Below, piece by piece: positions 39,143 to 50,486 of a stretch of DNA of 64,000 nucleotides (position 1 is its first letter; each line of letters begins with the position of its first letter). Source of the stretch: Okeania sp. SIO2B3 (GTDB taxonomy: Bacteria; Cyanobacteriota; Cyanobacteriia; Cyanobacteriales; Microcoleaceae); contig NZ_JAAHGH010000008.1 of the NCBI RefSeq assembly GCF_010672525.1, positions 441,739-505,738 of the forward strand. The letters run 5' to 3'. The notes beneath the pieces were generated by a model. The model had not been told where the DNA came from. It saw only the letters and a program-made list of their open reading frames with translations, and searched no databases. A program made the position numbers and the translations under genes.

Positions 39143-39388
39143 TCAAGCGTCAGTCTCAACTGGTTGGTTATTTGCTTGTGATTCCCCTAACAATCTAACG
39201 CCTACAACTTTTCCTCCTAAAGAATAAATCTCTCGCATGGCTTCATTCATACGGCTATGAGCAACTTTCTTTTTGTAAGAACTCACTCGTTTAACATCTT
39301 GACGACAGACTCCTGTAACTTCAATTTCAACAATACGATCGTCATACTCACTCATTTGGGGAGTTCCAATGGTTGTCATTTGTGTCAT
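39143..39388 (-). CDS. Small CpcD-like rod linker
   Basis: The track starts at TTG 39394; ATG 39388 preceded by AGGAATTTGATA gives 81 aa (MTQMTTIGTPQM). The body DRIVEIEVTGVCRQDVKRVS, SYKKKVAHSRMNEAMREIYS, LGGKVVGVRLL is a CpcD/ApcC linker domain, which caps rods or stabilises hexamers by inserting in the central cavity. Last gene of the three-gene minus-strand linker operon. The spacer above it contains a tnpB 3' relic. Confidence 0.8.
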   Translation of the reverse strand: MTQMTTIGTPQMSEYDDRIVEIEVTGVCRQDVKRVSSYKKKVAHSRMNEAMREIYSLGGKVVGVRLLGESQANNQPVETDA

Positions 39389-39464
39389 TATCAAATTCCT
39401 GCGATATAAAACTGATACAAAGCATCACATAACGTGACAATCTGATAGCGTAGCTCCGACCTAG

Positions 39465-39570
39465 GAGGCTGTTTACTTCCTGCTTCCACTGAGACCGTCG
39501 GCGGCTACTCATCCACAGGCATTGACGATCAAACCGACCGCATTTTTCGCTCTTTATACTTGCGTTAAAT
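39465..39570 (-). pseudogene. tnpB 3' end relic (IS607-type) in linker operon
   Basis: On the minus strand: AATGCGGTCGGTTTGATCGT, CAATGCCTGTGGATGAGTAG, CCGCCGACGGTCTCAGTGGA, AGCAGGAAGTAAACA. Nearly the same sequence occurs at 41636-41795, where the preceding zinc finger and DRDLNA motif show it is the end of tnpB. Only the 3' about 100 bp, the expected omega-RNA region, is left here. Confidence 0.65.
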
Positions 39571-39634
39571 ATCAAATAACTATAATAGTCAGAACAGCAA
39601 TTATTTTGCTTGTTACTGACTACTATCTTTGATT

Positions 39635-40429
39635 TTAAACTAACTCAGTGATCTTAGTAATTTGGCCACCACTTTTGTGAATATTGCGAACTTGTTGGTT
39701 CATTTGAGAATAGGTAACAATTGTTTGTCTTCTCCCACGACGATTTAGTCTTGCATCATTAGTACGGGAGGAAAACTCAATTAGGAAAGATTTAGATGTA
39801 TTATCATAAGCTGCACCATTACCCATACTAGGTGCTTTAATGGGAGTTGCTAAATTCCCAGCTACAGAACTAATTAACTTAGCACTGTTATCGCTATCGC
39901 TTGTAGCAGAGCCTCGTAATAAAGAAAACATCCTATTAAAGCCTTCTATTTTTATTCCGGGTTGAGAGGCAATGCTACGAGGATAAGGAACCATATTTTC
40001 CCCAAAACTATCCAGATATTCATTACTATCAAGGTAACTATCAATCTCTGCTTCGTATCCCTCTTCGTTATAAATTCTGACGTGTTCATCAATTTCCGAT
40101 TGATCTTGAGGAGCACGACCTAATAAGTGTTTGAAATTCAGTTCGATAAACCGATACTGGGAAGAGCTATGAAAGAATAAAGACTGATATAGTTCAGATT
40201 GTGCCACCATCCTGACAAAGCGACGAACAGTAATTGAGCCATTTCTCAACATTGATTCTGCACTATCAAGACGTTGGCTGTCCATTATATATTGGTTTCC
40301 TAGTACCTGCTTGTATACTGCACGAATGACCGTTTGTAAATCTTCCTCAGTATAATTGGGACGTAATTCTAGGGGACTAACTTCAAAGTAATCCAATCCT
40401 AGAGTTGCTGACATATCTAAATTGCCCAT
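39635..40429 (-). CDS. Phycoerythrin rod linker (CpeC/CpeD type), copy 2
   Basis: 264 residues. Residues about 20-150 are the pfam00427-type linker domain: [80 protein letters not shown]. Residues about 205-264 are a CpcD-like domain ending [19 protein letters not shown]. The linker joins PE hexamers in rods. It is a tandem paralogue of the next gene with the same length and clearly related sequence. ATG follows AGGAGGAATTT, a strong ribosome site. Confidence 0.9.
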   Translation of the reverse strand: MGNLDMSATLGLDYFEVSPLELRPNYTEEDLQTVIRAVYKQVLGNQYIMDSQRLDSAESMLRNGSITVRRFVRMVAQSELYQSLFFHSSSQYRFIELNFKHLLGRAPQDQSEIDEHVRIYNEEGYEAEIDSYLDSNEYLDSFGENMVPYPRSIASQPGIKIEGFNRMFSLLRGSATSDSDNSAKLISSVAGNLATPIKAPSMGNGAAYDNTSKSFLIEFSSRTNDARLNRRGRRQTIVTYSQMNQQVRNIHKSGGQITKITELV

Positions 40430-40462
40430 AAATTCCTCCTGATATGATTGGTTTAATAATGG

Positions 40463-40555
40463 TAGGACTTACACATTACAAAGTATTTTCGTCATTGCGA
40501 CCGATAGGGAAGCAATCTCAAATCCTAATTTTTAGCATCTCATGGGTAAGTCCTG
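40463..40555. repeat. MITE family D, copy 3, between linker genes
   Basis: TAGGACTTACACATTAC at one end and GGGTAAGTCCTGA at the other, occupying most of the 144-bp spacer between the two linker genes. Confidence 0.7.
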
Positions 40556-40573
40556 AATAGTAAAGAAAAAACG

Positions 40574-41368
40574 CTACACTAATTCGGTAATACTGAGAAT
40601 CTTACCACCTTGTTCGTGAATTCGCTTAAATGTTGCAGACAACTGACTAAAATCAACAATCCATTCCCGCTTACTTAAATGATTTAACTGAGCATTAGTT
40701 GTTGCCGTAGAAAATTGAACCCGATAACGCTTGCTTGTACTATCAGAAGCTGCTCCGTTACCAACTGCTGGTGCTTTAATTGGAGTTGCTAAATTAGCTG
40801 CTAAAGAGGAAATTAATTTAGCAGTGTTATCGCGATCGCTTGTAGCAGGTCCTCGTAATAAAGAAAACATCCGATTGAAGCTTTCTGTCTTCATCCCAGT
40901 TTGAGAGGCAATGCTACGAGGATAAGGAACAATATCTTCCCCAAAACTTTCAATATACTCATTACTATCAAGGTAAGAATCTATCTCTGCATCGTATCCC
41001 TGCTCAGAATATATTAAAACGTGTTCATCAATTTCCGACTGATCTAGAGGTGGACGACCTAAAAGGTGTTTAAAGTTGAGTTCGATAAACCGATACTGGG
41101 AAGAACTATGAAAGAATAGAGACTGGTATAAAGGTGATTTGGCCACAATTCTGACAAACTCACGTACATTAATAGATCCATCTCTCAATAGAGCTTCTGG
41201 GCTATCGAGACGTTGGCTTTCCATTATATATTCGTTCCCTAATACCTGTTTATAAACTGCCCGAATGACAGTTTGCAAATCGTCTTCTGTATAATTAGAA
41301 CGCAACTCTAATGGATCAACTTCAAAAGCATCTAATCCTAGAGTTGCTGATAAGGCTAAATTGCCCAT
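40574..41368 (-). CDS. Phycoerythrin rod linker (CpeC/CpeD type), copy 1
   Basis: The track start at 41461 reads through an IS right end. The true start is ATG 41368 ([20 protein letters not shown]), preceded by AAGGAGAAAAAT, giving 264 aa, equal to its paralogue. Linker domain: [59 protein letters not shown]. The C-terminal CpcD-like domain ends [16 protein letters not shown]. First gene of the linker operon, divergent from the class-II-like PE operon. I cannot assign CpeC, CpeD or CpeE individually. Confidence 0.9.
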   Translation of the reverse strand: MGNLALSATLGLDAFEVDPLELRSNYTEDDLQTVIRAVYKQVLGNEYIMESQRLDSPEALLRDGSINVREFVRIVAKSPLYQSLFFHSSSQYRFIELNFKHLLGRPPLDQSEIDEHVLIYSEQGYDAEIDSYLDSNEYIESFGEDIVPYPRSIASQTGMKTESFNRMFSLLRGPATSDRDNTAKLISSLAANLATPIKAPAVGNGAASDSTSKRYRVQFSTATTNAQLNHLSKREWIVDFSQLSATFKRIHEQGGKILSITELV

Positions 41369-41393
41369 ATTTTTCTCCTTAATTATGATTATG

Positions 41394-41530
41394 TTGACAT
41401 CTCCAGGGGTTGAAACACCCTGGATTCTGTGGTTAGTCCACCGCAAATGGGATAAATCCACATTTGCTTCAAGCCTATCAACAGACTCCTACACTCCTCG
41501 GCATAGACCGAAATCTAGCTGTGAGCTTAC
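41394..41530 (-). mobile_element. Solo IS right end / omega-RNA-like repeat before linker gene
   Basis: On the minus strand: GTAAGCTCACAGCTAGATTT, GTCTATGCCGAGGAGTGTAG, CAAATGTGGATTTATCCCAT, CAGAATCCAGGGTGTTTCAA, ending GGAGATGTCAA at 41394, only 25 bp before the linker ATG. The bases immediately after it, where an omega RNA would have its guide, are the linker ribosome site and start. It resembles the elements at 12105 and 23854. Confidence 0.65.
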
Positions 41531-41635
41531 CTTTTTTTGAATAGCTTTATATTTTGGTAGAAAATCATTATCTAAAAAACTAGCTTGAGAAGTGTAACTG
41601 CTCTATAAAACCGATATAAAACGTCATAAAAAGTG

Positions 41636-41795
41636 ACATTTTAATGTTTACTTCCTGCTTCCACTGAGGCCGTCGGCGGTTACTCATCCACAGGCATTCA
41701 CGGTCGAGCCGACCGCATCTCTCAAATTAATACTGGCGTTTAAATCTCTATCTATTGACAAGCCACATTCAGGGCAGTCATAAGTTCTTAACAAT
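41636..41795 (-). pseudogene. tnpB 3' end relic (IS607-type)
   Basis: On the minus strand it encodes LRTYDCPECGLSIDRDLNAS, INLRDAVGSTVNACG and then stops, the zinc finger/RuvC-III end of TnpB. It is followed by CCGCCGACGGCCTCAGTGGA and AGCAGGAAGTAAACA. It lies in the divergent region between linkers and the second PE operon. Confidence 0.75.
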
Positions 41796-42010
41796 TTGCA
41801 TCACCTCACTTTTTCAATTTTAGATTAACATAAAATTGGACTTTTCTTGTCAAGAATAATGACGGCTTAAAACCCGTCGCCCTTGACAACCATTGATTAA
41901 AACCAATGGCTAACTCTACGCTTTCTAGCTAGTTTTAGGTTTGCATCGCATCATACTATGATGGATGGTTTATGAGAAACAAATTGTCACAATAGTTAAT
42001 TTTGTTACAA

Positions 42011-42080
42011 AATATTAATTAGTTTATCATAATCAAAGACAAAATGGAACTTTATCCTTTATTATTGCTTCGGAACGGTT
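42011..42080 (+). promoter_or_regulatory. Candidate regulatory block upstream of class-II-like PE operon
   Basis: GTTACAAAATATTAATTAGT, TTATCATAATCAAAGACAAA, ACTTTATCCTTTATTATTGC: shared with 37437-37508. It ends about 77 bp before the operon start, a plausible promoter position. No factor is identified. Confidence 0.5.
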
Positions 42081-42123
42081 AAATTAATCCAACCTAATTA
42101 ATTCCTTAAAAATAAGGGACTAA

Positions 42124-42699
<576 letters not shown>

Positions 42700-42709
42700 A
42701 ACCAAATAA

Positions 42710-43261
<552 letters not shown>

Positions 43262-43298
43262 TAATAGGTTGGTCTCAAATGACAATAAAATAACGAGT

Positions 43299-43880
43299 CT
43301 TTATGGGTGAAGGATTCTGTAGCCTGTTACTTGTTACTTGGTTAGAACAGTTAAGTAATCGACTCAGATTCCTTCATTATCTTAAATTGAAGAACACACC
43401 AAAAACTACTGATGTTGTAGGTGTTGATTTAGGCGTTAAAATGCTAGCAACACTAAGTACTGGTCAAGTTTTCCCAAGCATTAAACCTTACCGTACAGCT
43501 CAAGATCAACTAGCAAAATTGCAACGCCAACTAAGCAGGAAAGTAAAACATTCAAATAATTGGTACAAAGCTGTAATTAAGCTAGCGATCGCAGCACAGA
43601 CGAGTAGCTAATATCCGCAAAGATGCACTTCATAAATTGACAACATACGCAAGCCTTGAACCACGGCACTGTCGTCGTTGAAGATTTGAACGTTAGCGTA
43701 TGGGTAGCCAACCACAAGCTAGCTAAATCAATTAGCCTATAGTAATTTTATGAGTTTCGTAGACAGCTAGAATATAAAACTCAGTGGTACGGTTCTGATC
43801 TGGTAGTAGTTGACAGATTTTTCCCATCTTCTAAGACTTGCAGTAGGTGCGGTCATGTTCAAGATATGCCATTGCAGTAG
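43299..43880 (+). pseudogene. tnpB relic with frameshifts and stops
   Basis: TTDVVGVDLGVKMLATLSTG (RuvC-I), PYRTAQDQLAKLQRQLSRKV, then a frameshift near 43600, VVEDLNVSVWVANHKLA (RuvC-II) after another shift, [35 protein letters not shown] then stop. N-terminal and RuvC-III parts are missing. It has inserted directly after the second PE operon. The 102-aa track ORF is part of it. Confidence 0.82.
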
Positions 43881-43935
43881 AAAAAGTACCAGTATTACTA
43901 AGGTAGCATAGTATTTTTCTTGATCTTATAATATA

Positions 43936-43980
43936 CTCCCGATGCTGTATTGCCCAAGCAGTACAGCGGGGGTTTTTTAG
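43936..43980 (+). terminator. Rho-independent terminator
   Basis: CCCGATGCTGTA and TACAGCGGGGG form a stem with a small bulge and a loop of about 13 nt, followed by TTTTTT. It could end transcription from the second PE operon and the relic, isolating cpeF. Confidence 0.7.
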
Positions 43981-44023
43981 CGTATTTTTATTATTAGTTG
44001 TCATAATTATTTATAGTTTTTCC

Positions 44024-44950
44024 ATGTCTCCAGAACAAACAGATACTTTTTTAGCAGAATCTAGACAAGAAGCAGTCCAAAATACTTTGTCTCCAGAAGA
44101 AATAGATGCTTTTCTAGCAGAAACTAGACAAGAAGCAATCCAAAAAACTTTTGACATCAACGACCGCCAAAGGTTACAACTCATGGTAGAATGCTTGGGC
44201 GATAAGCGGGGAATGGTGCGCTTAGGTTTTGCCGAGACTCTTGGACAAATTGGCAAACCAGCTACTCCTTTCTTGATAGAGGCTCTCCTCAATCACTCCG
44301 ATCCTGTTGTGCGACGAGCTAGCGCCAAAACCCTCACCCTGATTGCCGACCCAGAAACAGTTTCTCCCTTAGTCCATGCTCTCCTCAATGATGAAGATAC
44401 AGTAGTTAAAGGATCGTCAGTTGGCGCTCTGGCTCGGATAGGAGAAGCTGCTGCCCCTGTTTTATTAGAAATTTTAGGGTCTACAGAATATCCAGAAAGC
44501 ACCAAAGGTCATGCTGCTTGGGCATTGGCATTTATTGGGCCTGAAGCCAAAGAGCATTTGTATCGGGAGATTAATTCTGAAAAGGTGGCAGTTAGGTCCG
44601 CTGTGGTAGGAGCGATCGCCAAAATTGCCCAAGATTCGGGAGAAGAGGAGGCCATCAATATTTTGATAACTGCCCTGGGAGATGCGTCTGAAGAGGTACG
44701 CACTGAAGCAGCAGCAGTTTTGGGAAATTTAGCTTACAAACCAGCAGTTCCCAGTCTAATTGAATTACTGAATCATCCTACTAGCGGTGAGACTCGCAAG
44801 GCAGCAGCTTTGTCCTTAATGAAAATCCGTTCCCATAATGCTTTAGAACCCTTGCGAGCAGCATGGGAACAAGAGTCAGACGAAGATATTAAGAAAATTA
44901 TCAAATTGGCAATTACTCAATTAGAGAGACAACCTCCAGAAAACGATTAG
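44024..44950 (+). CDS. cpeF: Bilin lyase/chaperone CpeF
   Basis: 308 residues, HEAT repeats. Family signature: LMVECLGDKRGMVRLGFAET, HSDPVVRRASAKTLTLIADP, LLNDEDTVVKGSSVGALARI, STKGHAAWALAFIGPEAKEH, SEEVRTEAAAVLGNLAYKPA. CpeF attaches the doubly linked phycoerythrobilin to the Cys48/59 pair of CpeB in Fremyella, and MpeU/MpeV are related. The N-terminus has two tandem copies of a 21-residue unit (SPEQTDTFLAESRQEAVQNT and SPEEIDAFLAETRQEAIQKT), a 63-bp in-frame duplication. Convergent with cpeZ. Confidence 0.87.
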   Translation: MSPEQTDTFLAESRQEAVQNTLSPEEIDAFLAETRQEAIQKTFDINDRQRLQLMVECLGDKRGMVRLGFAETLGQIGKPATPFLIEALLNHSDPVVRRASAKTLTLIADPETVSPLVHALLNDEDTVVKGSSVGALARIGEAAAPVLLEILGSTEYPESTKGHAAWALAFIGPEAKEHLYREINSEKVAVRSAVVGAIAKIAQDSGEEEAINILITALGDASEEVRTEAAAVLGNLAYKPAVPSLIELLNHPTSGETRKAAALSLMKIRSHNALEPLRAAWEQESDEDIKKIIKLAITQLERQPPEND

Positions 44951-45018
44951 GAATAAATAAGCTATTAGATAACCTTAATCTGGCTGAAGCAGAGAGCTTT
45001 AGCCATAAGAAAGTTAAC

Positions 45019-45630
45019 TTAACTAGGATTAGATTTAAACTTCAACATATCCACCCGAGATTCAGCACTGTTAGCAGTTTCCTGTACATAGGTATCAGCA
45101 GATTTATCATTTTTGAATTTGCTTAATATTTCTCTAGAGCGGTCGTCATCAATAGAACTAACAGCATTAAGAATCGCTACTGCCAAAGCTGGATTATCAG
45201 TCCCATCAAGAACCTCTAGCAAGCTATCTAAAGCAGGCTTACCAATAACCCCTAACGCCATTGCAGAAGCAATGTAAACAACAGGATTTGCGTCATTGAG
45301 TCCTTTTTTTAAACCCTCAATTCCATCAGAGGGGAAGGGAACATTCTTGTGGTTGGTAGCTACCTGAGCTAAAGCCTTAGCACAACTGCCTCTAATAGTT
45401 GAATTATCACTGTTGAGCAATGAATCTACTAGAGATGGTACTGTATCTATCCCGATAGCTCCTAGTACCTTAACTGCTGCCCGTCGATAGACGGTATCTT
45501 CTTCTGCCAAAACTTCCATCAAGTTAGGAATGGTAGTTTCATCACGAGTTTCGGCTATTTCCCACATTGCTCGGTCGCGCAAGTGAGGATTAGGGTGTTT
45601 TAGTTTCTCAAATAAAGAGGATTGTGTCAT
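45019..45630 (-). CDS. cpeZ: CpeZ, bilin lyase chaperone
   Basis: The track start at 45660 is upstream of ATG 45630, which gives MTQSSLFEKLKHPNPHLRDR, the usual CpeZ start (203 aa). Signature: RAMWEIAETRDETTIPNLME, EEDTVYRRAAVKVLGAIGID, NSDNSTIRGSCAKALAQVAT, ALGVIGKPALDSLLEVLDG. CpeZ stabilises CpeB and assists CpeY in bilin attachment. It is separated from cpeY and converges on cpeF with 68 bp between stops. Confidence 0.93.
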   Translation of the reverse strand: MTQSSLFEKLKHPNPHLRDRAMWEIAETRDETTIPNLMEVLAEEDTVYRRAAVKVLGAIGIDTVPSLVDSLLNSDNSTIRGSCAKALAQVATNHKNVPFPSDGIEGLKKGLNDANPVVYIASAMALGVIGKPALDSLLEVLDGTDNPALAVAILNAVSSIDDDRSREILSKFKNDKSADTYVQETANSAESRVDMLKFKSNPS

Positions 45631-45660
45631 CGCTTTATGAGTAGTTTCACAAATTATCAC

Positions 45661-46029
45661 TATACCTTTCGGTGTTTTTGTCCAGCTGTTGGATAAATTC
45701 GATATTTGTACCTAGCTTTCATTATTATCGTTTTCAACTAACATTGAGATAGCATATTTATGGGTATCAAATCAAATAAAAAGTCGCCCTAAAAGGACGA
45801 GGCTTCAGACCCTGTTTTTCAGTGAACTCCTAACTAGCGCTTCAGCGCTTCAGCGCTTCAGCCTACAAAGGTAGTGCATAGATAATGGTATCTTAAAGCT
45901 TGGGTTTAATTCCCCAAAACGCGAGCAAGTCATTTAATTTTAGAAGGGGTTGCTCATCCTCTTTCCGTTCCCGAATGCTACGCTTTCCGCGCAAAGCTGA
46001 CCGCTCTTTAAATATAACAAAGACTTGAT
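45661..46029. other. Gap with short repeats between cpeZ and thioredoxin gene
   Basis: Contains three tandem GCGCTTCA units (45837-45860), a CCCTAAAAGGACGAGGCTTCA tract and a TACGCTTTCCGCGCAAAGC stretch. No gene recognised. Confidence 0.6.
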
Positions 46030-46359
46030 TCAGATAAAATAAGGTTCTAACTTATCGATTAACTGTTGTTTTGTCATAGCTCCTTCATCGGAGAGTAATA
46101 ATTTTTGATTCTGAAATAGTCTAAAAGCAGGGACTCCTTCAACTTGATATTGCTTCACAATTTCAGACTTAGGATCGACCTCCATTTTCACTACTTTGAG
46201 GCGATCGCTATATTCAGTGGCCACTTTTTCCACTAAAGGGGACATCAACCTGCATGGGCCACACCAAGTAGCCCAAAAATAAGCTAATACAAGTTTTTCT
46301 GACTTGAGGATTTCAGTTTCAAACTGAGAATCATTAATGACAATAACGTTACTACTCAC
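46030..46359 (-). CDS. Thioredoxin
   Basis: 109 residues, single thioredoxin domain with the active site ATWCGPCRLM, the conserved cis-Pro in VEGVPAFRLFQ and a C-terminal helix MTKQQLIDKLEPYF. It reduces protein disulfides in the cytosol. The type (m, x, y or other) cannot be fixed by eye. It is 672 bp from glpX, whose product family is often thioredoxin regulated, but that is coincidence as far as can be seen. Confidence 0.92.
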   Translation of the reverse strand: MSSNVIVINDSQFETEILKSEKLVLAYFWATWCGPCRLMSPLVEKVATEYSDRLKVVKMEVDPKSEIVKQYQVEGVPAFRLFQNQKLLLSDEGAMTKQQLIDKLEPYFI

Positions 46360-46453
46360 GTTTTTTCCGTTCCATAATTTGCTGACATTTTTTCACAAAT
46401 ATTGTGGGTATTCATTTTATCAGAATTTAAGTAGCTCAAACTAAATATCTAAA

Positions 46454-46730
46454 TAGGGTTTGCTGATTAAATATAAAAGCATTGACATATAAAGGTTTTA
46501 GCATTTTTTAGTGAAAAAAGTCCAAGCTTAATGGTCGTAATGGTTCAAAAAAGAGCGCATTTTAGGCTCATAGTTGCGCAGAATAATCCCTTGATTACTC
46601 TTCCTCCTACCTCCTCTATAATTCCCCGTTCCTCCTATCTTCCCCTCCACGGTCGGAACCCGCGGGTGGGTTGTCTCCAGTATAGCTGTCTCCTACCCTT
46701 ACCCATAAGACTAGTGAAGCGCAAACCCTA
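46454..46730. repeat. MITE family E (TAGGGTTTGC ends), copy 1
   Basis: Starts TAGGGTTTGCTGATTAAATA and ends AGTGAAGCGCAAACCCTA. Contains AGAGCGCATTTTAGGCTCAT and CCTCCTATCTTCCCC. Related copies: 58912-59160, 59856-60101, and a decayed one at about 53640-53855. The 66-aa track ORF inside is a shadow. Confidence 0.75.
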
Positions 46731-46967
46731 AATACATAAGATAACTGAAGCAAGTAAATTTCCCAAACCGTCGTTTTCCTTATATTAATCTTTTTATTAA
46801 ACTTATGGCTTTATATTTTAGACTTATGACAATTAAATGTCTGTAATAAAACTTTACACCCTACATTCCGCACAAAGTCCTAAGCTGATCCCTGGCTCTG
46901 ATAGACTTTAACACTGGGAGAACTAAATAAAAAAGTTTTCCTCAGCAGTTGGGAGGATAAAAAAATC

Positions 46968-48005
46968 GTGGATAACGTAATTGGTTTAGAAATTATCGAA
47001 GTAGTAGAGCAAGCAGCGATCGCCTCTGCTCGTTGGATGGGAAAAGGTGAGAAAAATACCGCAGACGAAGTAGCTGTAGAAGCTATGCGGGAGCGGATGA
47101 ACAAAATTCATATGCGGGGTCGCATCGTTATTGGAGAAGGAGAGCGAGATGAAGCTCCTATGCTCTACATTGGCGAAGAAGTAGGAATTTGTACTCAGCC
47201 CAATGCTAAAGATGTCTGTGACATAGAACAGCTAGTCGAGATTGATATAGCAGTTGACCCTTGCGAAGGTACAAATCTAGTGGCCTATGGTCAAAATGGT
47301 TCCATGGCAGTATTAGCCATTTCTGAGAAAGGAGGTCTATTGGCAGCACCAGATGTCTATATGAAAAAACTAGCTGCACCAGCAGTAGCGAAAAATCATG
47401 TAGATATTAATAAATCTGCCACTGACAATCTCAAGATTATTTCAGACTGCATGGAACGTAGTGTTGAAGAGTTAGTAGTGGTAGTGATGGATCGCCCCCG
47501 TCACAAAGAGCTAATCAATGAAATTCGTCAAGCTGGTGCCAGAGTCCGTCTGATTAGCGATGGTGATGTCTCAGCAGCTATTTCTTGTGCATTTGCAGGT
47601 ACAAATATCCATGCTTTGATGGGTATTGGTGCAGCGCCAGAAGGAGTAATTTCAGCAGCAGCTATGCGTGCTTTAGGAGGCCATTTCCAAGGACAACTGA
47701 TTTATGACCCAGCTATTGTCAAAACTGGTTTAATTGGAGAAAGCAAAGAAGATAACATGGCTCGACTCAAAGATATGGGTGTCGAAGATCCAGACAAAGT
47801 TTATAATGCTGAAGAGTTAGCTTCTGGGGAAACAGTGCTATTTGCAGCTTGTGGTATTACTCCTGGTACTCTAATGGAGGGAGTCCGCTTCTTCCCTCAT
47901 GGTGCTCGTACCCAAAGTTTAGTTATTTCTTCTCAGTCAAAAACTGCTCGGTTCGTAGATACTGTGCATATGTTCGGAGAATCTAAATCACTACAACTTA
48001 AATAG
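46968..48005 (+). CDS. glpX: Fructose-1,6-/sedoheptulose-1,7-bisphosphatase (class II)
   Basis: 345 residues starting at GTG 46968 (preceded by GGGAGGATAAAAAAATC). The dual-function F/SBPase of the cyanobacterial Calvin cycle removes the 1-phosphate from FBP and SBP. GlpX motifs: [60 protein letters not shown] (metal site), [20 protein letters not shown]. hemA follows on the same strand, a conserved neighbourhood in cyanobacteria, but here 1 kb away because of repeat insertions. Confidence 0.96.
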   Translation: MDNVIGLEIIEVVEQAAIASARWMGKGEKNTADEVAVEAMRERMNKIHMRGRIVIGEGERDEAPMLYIGEEVGICTQPNAKDVCDIEQLVEIDIAVDPCEGTNLVAYGQNGSMAVLAISEKGGLLAAPDVYMKKLAAPAVAKNHVDINKSATDNLKIISDCMERSVEELVVVVMDRPRHKELINEIRQAGARVRLISDGDVSAAISCAFAGTNIHALMGIGAAPEGVISAAAMRALGGHFQGQLIYDPAIVKTGLIGESKEDNMARLKDMGVEDPDKVYNAEELASGETVLFAACGITPGTLMEGVRFFPHGARTQSLVISSQSKTARFVDTVHMFGESKSLQLK

Positions 48006-49049
48006 AAATAGTATTGGGTAAATGGGAAATTTAGGAAATATTCAAGTTAAAAAATGACCTGCAAAAAATTAATATCCAGTGGTCATAATTAATTTCCTGC
48101 TCTCAATAGGAATGGCTTGGGAATGATTAACTAGCTATTATTATGAGCTATTAGCATTTCCTAGGTCATACTCTGAAAACGTTTATCGGCTAAAAGGGTC
48201 AAACTACTCCACCCTGATCAAAAAAGATTTGTAGTGTGGGAGTTTAGAATTAACTAGGTTTGAGTTTTCGGCTATCAACATTAGTTAGTTGCTATCTAAA
48301 TACTATACGCCTTGAGAATTGCTTCCTGACTACTAATGTGCTATTTCAATTTTTTGGGGTAGGTTTTTAATTAAATATTTTTAGATGGAAAAATTTTAGT
48401 CATTTATTAAACCTGCCTCCTTTTTTTGAATAATTTTTGATTAGATGTGGAAATAAGATAAATTTCTCCTCTCTACCTCATCTTTTTAATTTACAGCGTA
48501 TTCGGTGGTTTATGAAGTACAGCAGGGAGTAAGAAAAAATATAGTTTTTTCAATCCTTAGTATTTTGAGGCTTTCGTTATTTGGAATCTAAACTAGAGTG
48601 GCACATTTACATGGAATCTGCTTTTATCAATGGATAATGAATAATGGATAATTACCTCTGGTTAAAACCGCTCTTGATTAAATATAAGGAAATCAGATTT
48701 CTTCTCTTGGTCAATTGGATATGGCGAGGAGACCCGTTCCGCTAACACCATTCCTTGACCGCTTTTTCTCCTTAAAAGGAGAGGGTTTAAACCGAATGGA
48801 TTAATTATCAATTGTCAATTATCCATTGTCATTAACCAGCTATCATCTCTGAGCTTAAAAGTATTACTTTTCTGAGTATTTAACCATTAGATAAAAAATC
48901 CCTATATTATGTCAAAATGTATAATTTTGGAGGGATTAAAGTCTCTTTTCAAATCATCAATTATTGATAGTTATTTTCCTATAATTATGGAAAAATTATC
49001 AATACTAAATTCTGTTTACAAATAACGACAAAATAACAAAAAAAATTAT
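48006..49049. other. 1-kb glpX-hemA spacer
   Basis: Besides the family A copy at about 48652-48795, the spacer is AT-rich with no recognised gene. The hemA promoter is expected in the last 200 bp (TATTATG near 48906, TATAATTATG near 48979), not proven. Confidence 0.5.
48652..48795 (+). repeat. Dispersed repeat family A, copy 5 (short)
   Basis: ACCTCTGGTTAAAACCGCTC start, TTCTTCTCTTGGTCAATTGG, GATATGGCGAGGAGACCCGT, end CCTTAAAAGGAGAGGGTTTA. Flanked by AATGGATAATTA and the near complement AATTATCCATT. Confidence 0.75.
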
Positions 49050-50345
49050 ATGAATATCGCAGTTGTAGGACTTAGTCACAAAACAGCACCGGTTGAAGTT
49101 CGAGAAAAATTAAGTATTCCAGAAACACAAATAGAAAATGCCATTACTCAATTATGTGGTGGAACTTATACCCAAGAAGTTGGCATTCTTAGTACCTGTA
49201 ATCGTTTAGAAATTTATGTAGTTACTAATGAAATGCAGCCTGGTATTCGGGAAGTAATTCAGTTTCTTTCTGACTCTAGTAAAATACCTTTAAATTTACT
49301 CCGTCCTCACCTATTTATGTTGCTCCATGAAGATTCTATTATGCACTTAATGCGAGTTGCTGCTGGATTAGATAGTCTGGTATTAGGTGAAGGACAGATT
49401 TTAGCTCAGGTTAAACAAACTCATAAACTCGGACAACAATATAAAGGTATTGGGCGTATTCTTAATCGTTTATTTAAGCAAGCTGTAACTGCTGGAAAAA
49501 GGGTTCGGACAGAAACAAGTATTGGTACTGGTGCTGTTTCTATTAGTTCTGCAGCAGTAGAGTTAGCTCAGATGAAATTAGAGGATTTATCTAATTACCG
49601 AGTGGCTATTGTTGGTGCTGGTAAAATGTCAAAATTATTGGTGCAACATTTATTAGCTAAAGGTGCAACTAATATATCAATTATTAATCGTTCTATCGGA
49701 CGCGCTCAGGATTTAGCAAATAGTTTTAAAGATGCAGATATAAATGTTGATTCTATGTCAGAAATGGATCGGATTATTGCTAATTCTGACTTAGTATTTA
49801 CTAGCACTGGCGCAACTCAACCAATTTTAGATAAAGCTAAATTAGAAGCAATTTTAGACCTTAATCAACCTTTGATGTTGGTGGATATTTCTGTACCTCG
49901 TAATATTGCTACTGATGTGAATGAATTGCCAAATGTTCGTTGCTTTAATGTGGATGATTTAAAGGCGGTTGTTGCTCAAAATCAAGAAAGTCGTCGGCAG
50001 ATGGCGATGGAGGCTGAGGTTTTATTGGAGGAAGAGGTAGAAGCTTTTGATGTTTGGTGGAGAAGTTTAGAGACGGTTCCGACTATTAATTCTTTACGAC
50101 AAAAAATAGAGACTATTCGGGAGCAGGAATTAGAAAAGGCTTTATCTCGTTTAGGCTCAGAATTTGCGGAAAAACATCAAGAGGTAATTGAGGCTTTGAC
50201 TAGGGGTATTGTGAATAAGATTTTGCATGACCCAATGGTTCAGTTACGGGCACAACAGGATATTGAGGCGAGGCGTCATGCGATGCAGACTTTACAACTT
50301 TTGTTTAATTTAGAACAAGAAATTAGTTCTGGGAAAGTTGTTTAA
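49050..50345 (+). CDS. hemA: Glutamyl-tRNA reductase
   Basis: 431 residues, full length. It reduces glutamyl-tRNA(Glu) to glutamate-1-semialdehyde, the first committed step towards haem, chlorophyll and the bilins used by the phycoerythrins in this window. Visible: [20 protein letters not shown], the catalytic Cys in [34 protein letters not shown], the NADPH-binding [32 protein letters not shown], and the dimerisation helix at the C-terminus. No haem-binding oddity is seen. Confidence 0.96.
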   Translation: MNIAVVGLSHKTAPVEVREKLSIPETQIENAITQLCGGTYTQEVGILSTCNRLEIYVVTNEMQPGIREVIQFLSDSSKIPLNLLRPHLFMLLHEDSIMHLMRVAAGLDSLVLGEGQILAQVKQTHKLGQQYKGIGRILNRLFKQAVTAGKRVRTETSIGTGAVSISSAAVELAQMKLEDLSNYRVAIVGAGKMSKLLVQHLLAKGATNISIINRSIGRAQDLANSFKDADINVDSMSEMDRIIANSDLVFTSTGATQPILDKAKLEAILDLNQPLMLVDISVPRNIATDVNELPNVRCFNVDDLKAVVAQNQESRRQMAMEAEVLLEEEVEAFDVWWRSLETVPTINSLRQKIETIREQELEKALSRLGSEFAEKHQEVIEALTRGIVNKILHDPMVQLRAQQDIEARRHAMQTLQLLFNLEQEISSGKVV

Positions 50346-50486
50346 TTGGAATTTTTGGGTGTTGGTGAATTGGTAATTCTGTGATTTGAAATGTCTATAA
50401 TATCTAAGAAAAAACTATAGTTATAAGTTTCATAATAATCAAGATTAATTACCTTATCACCAGTACCCACAAATAAATAAAAGAAA

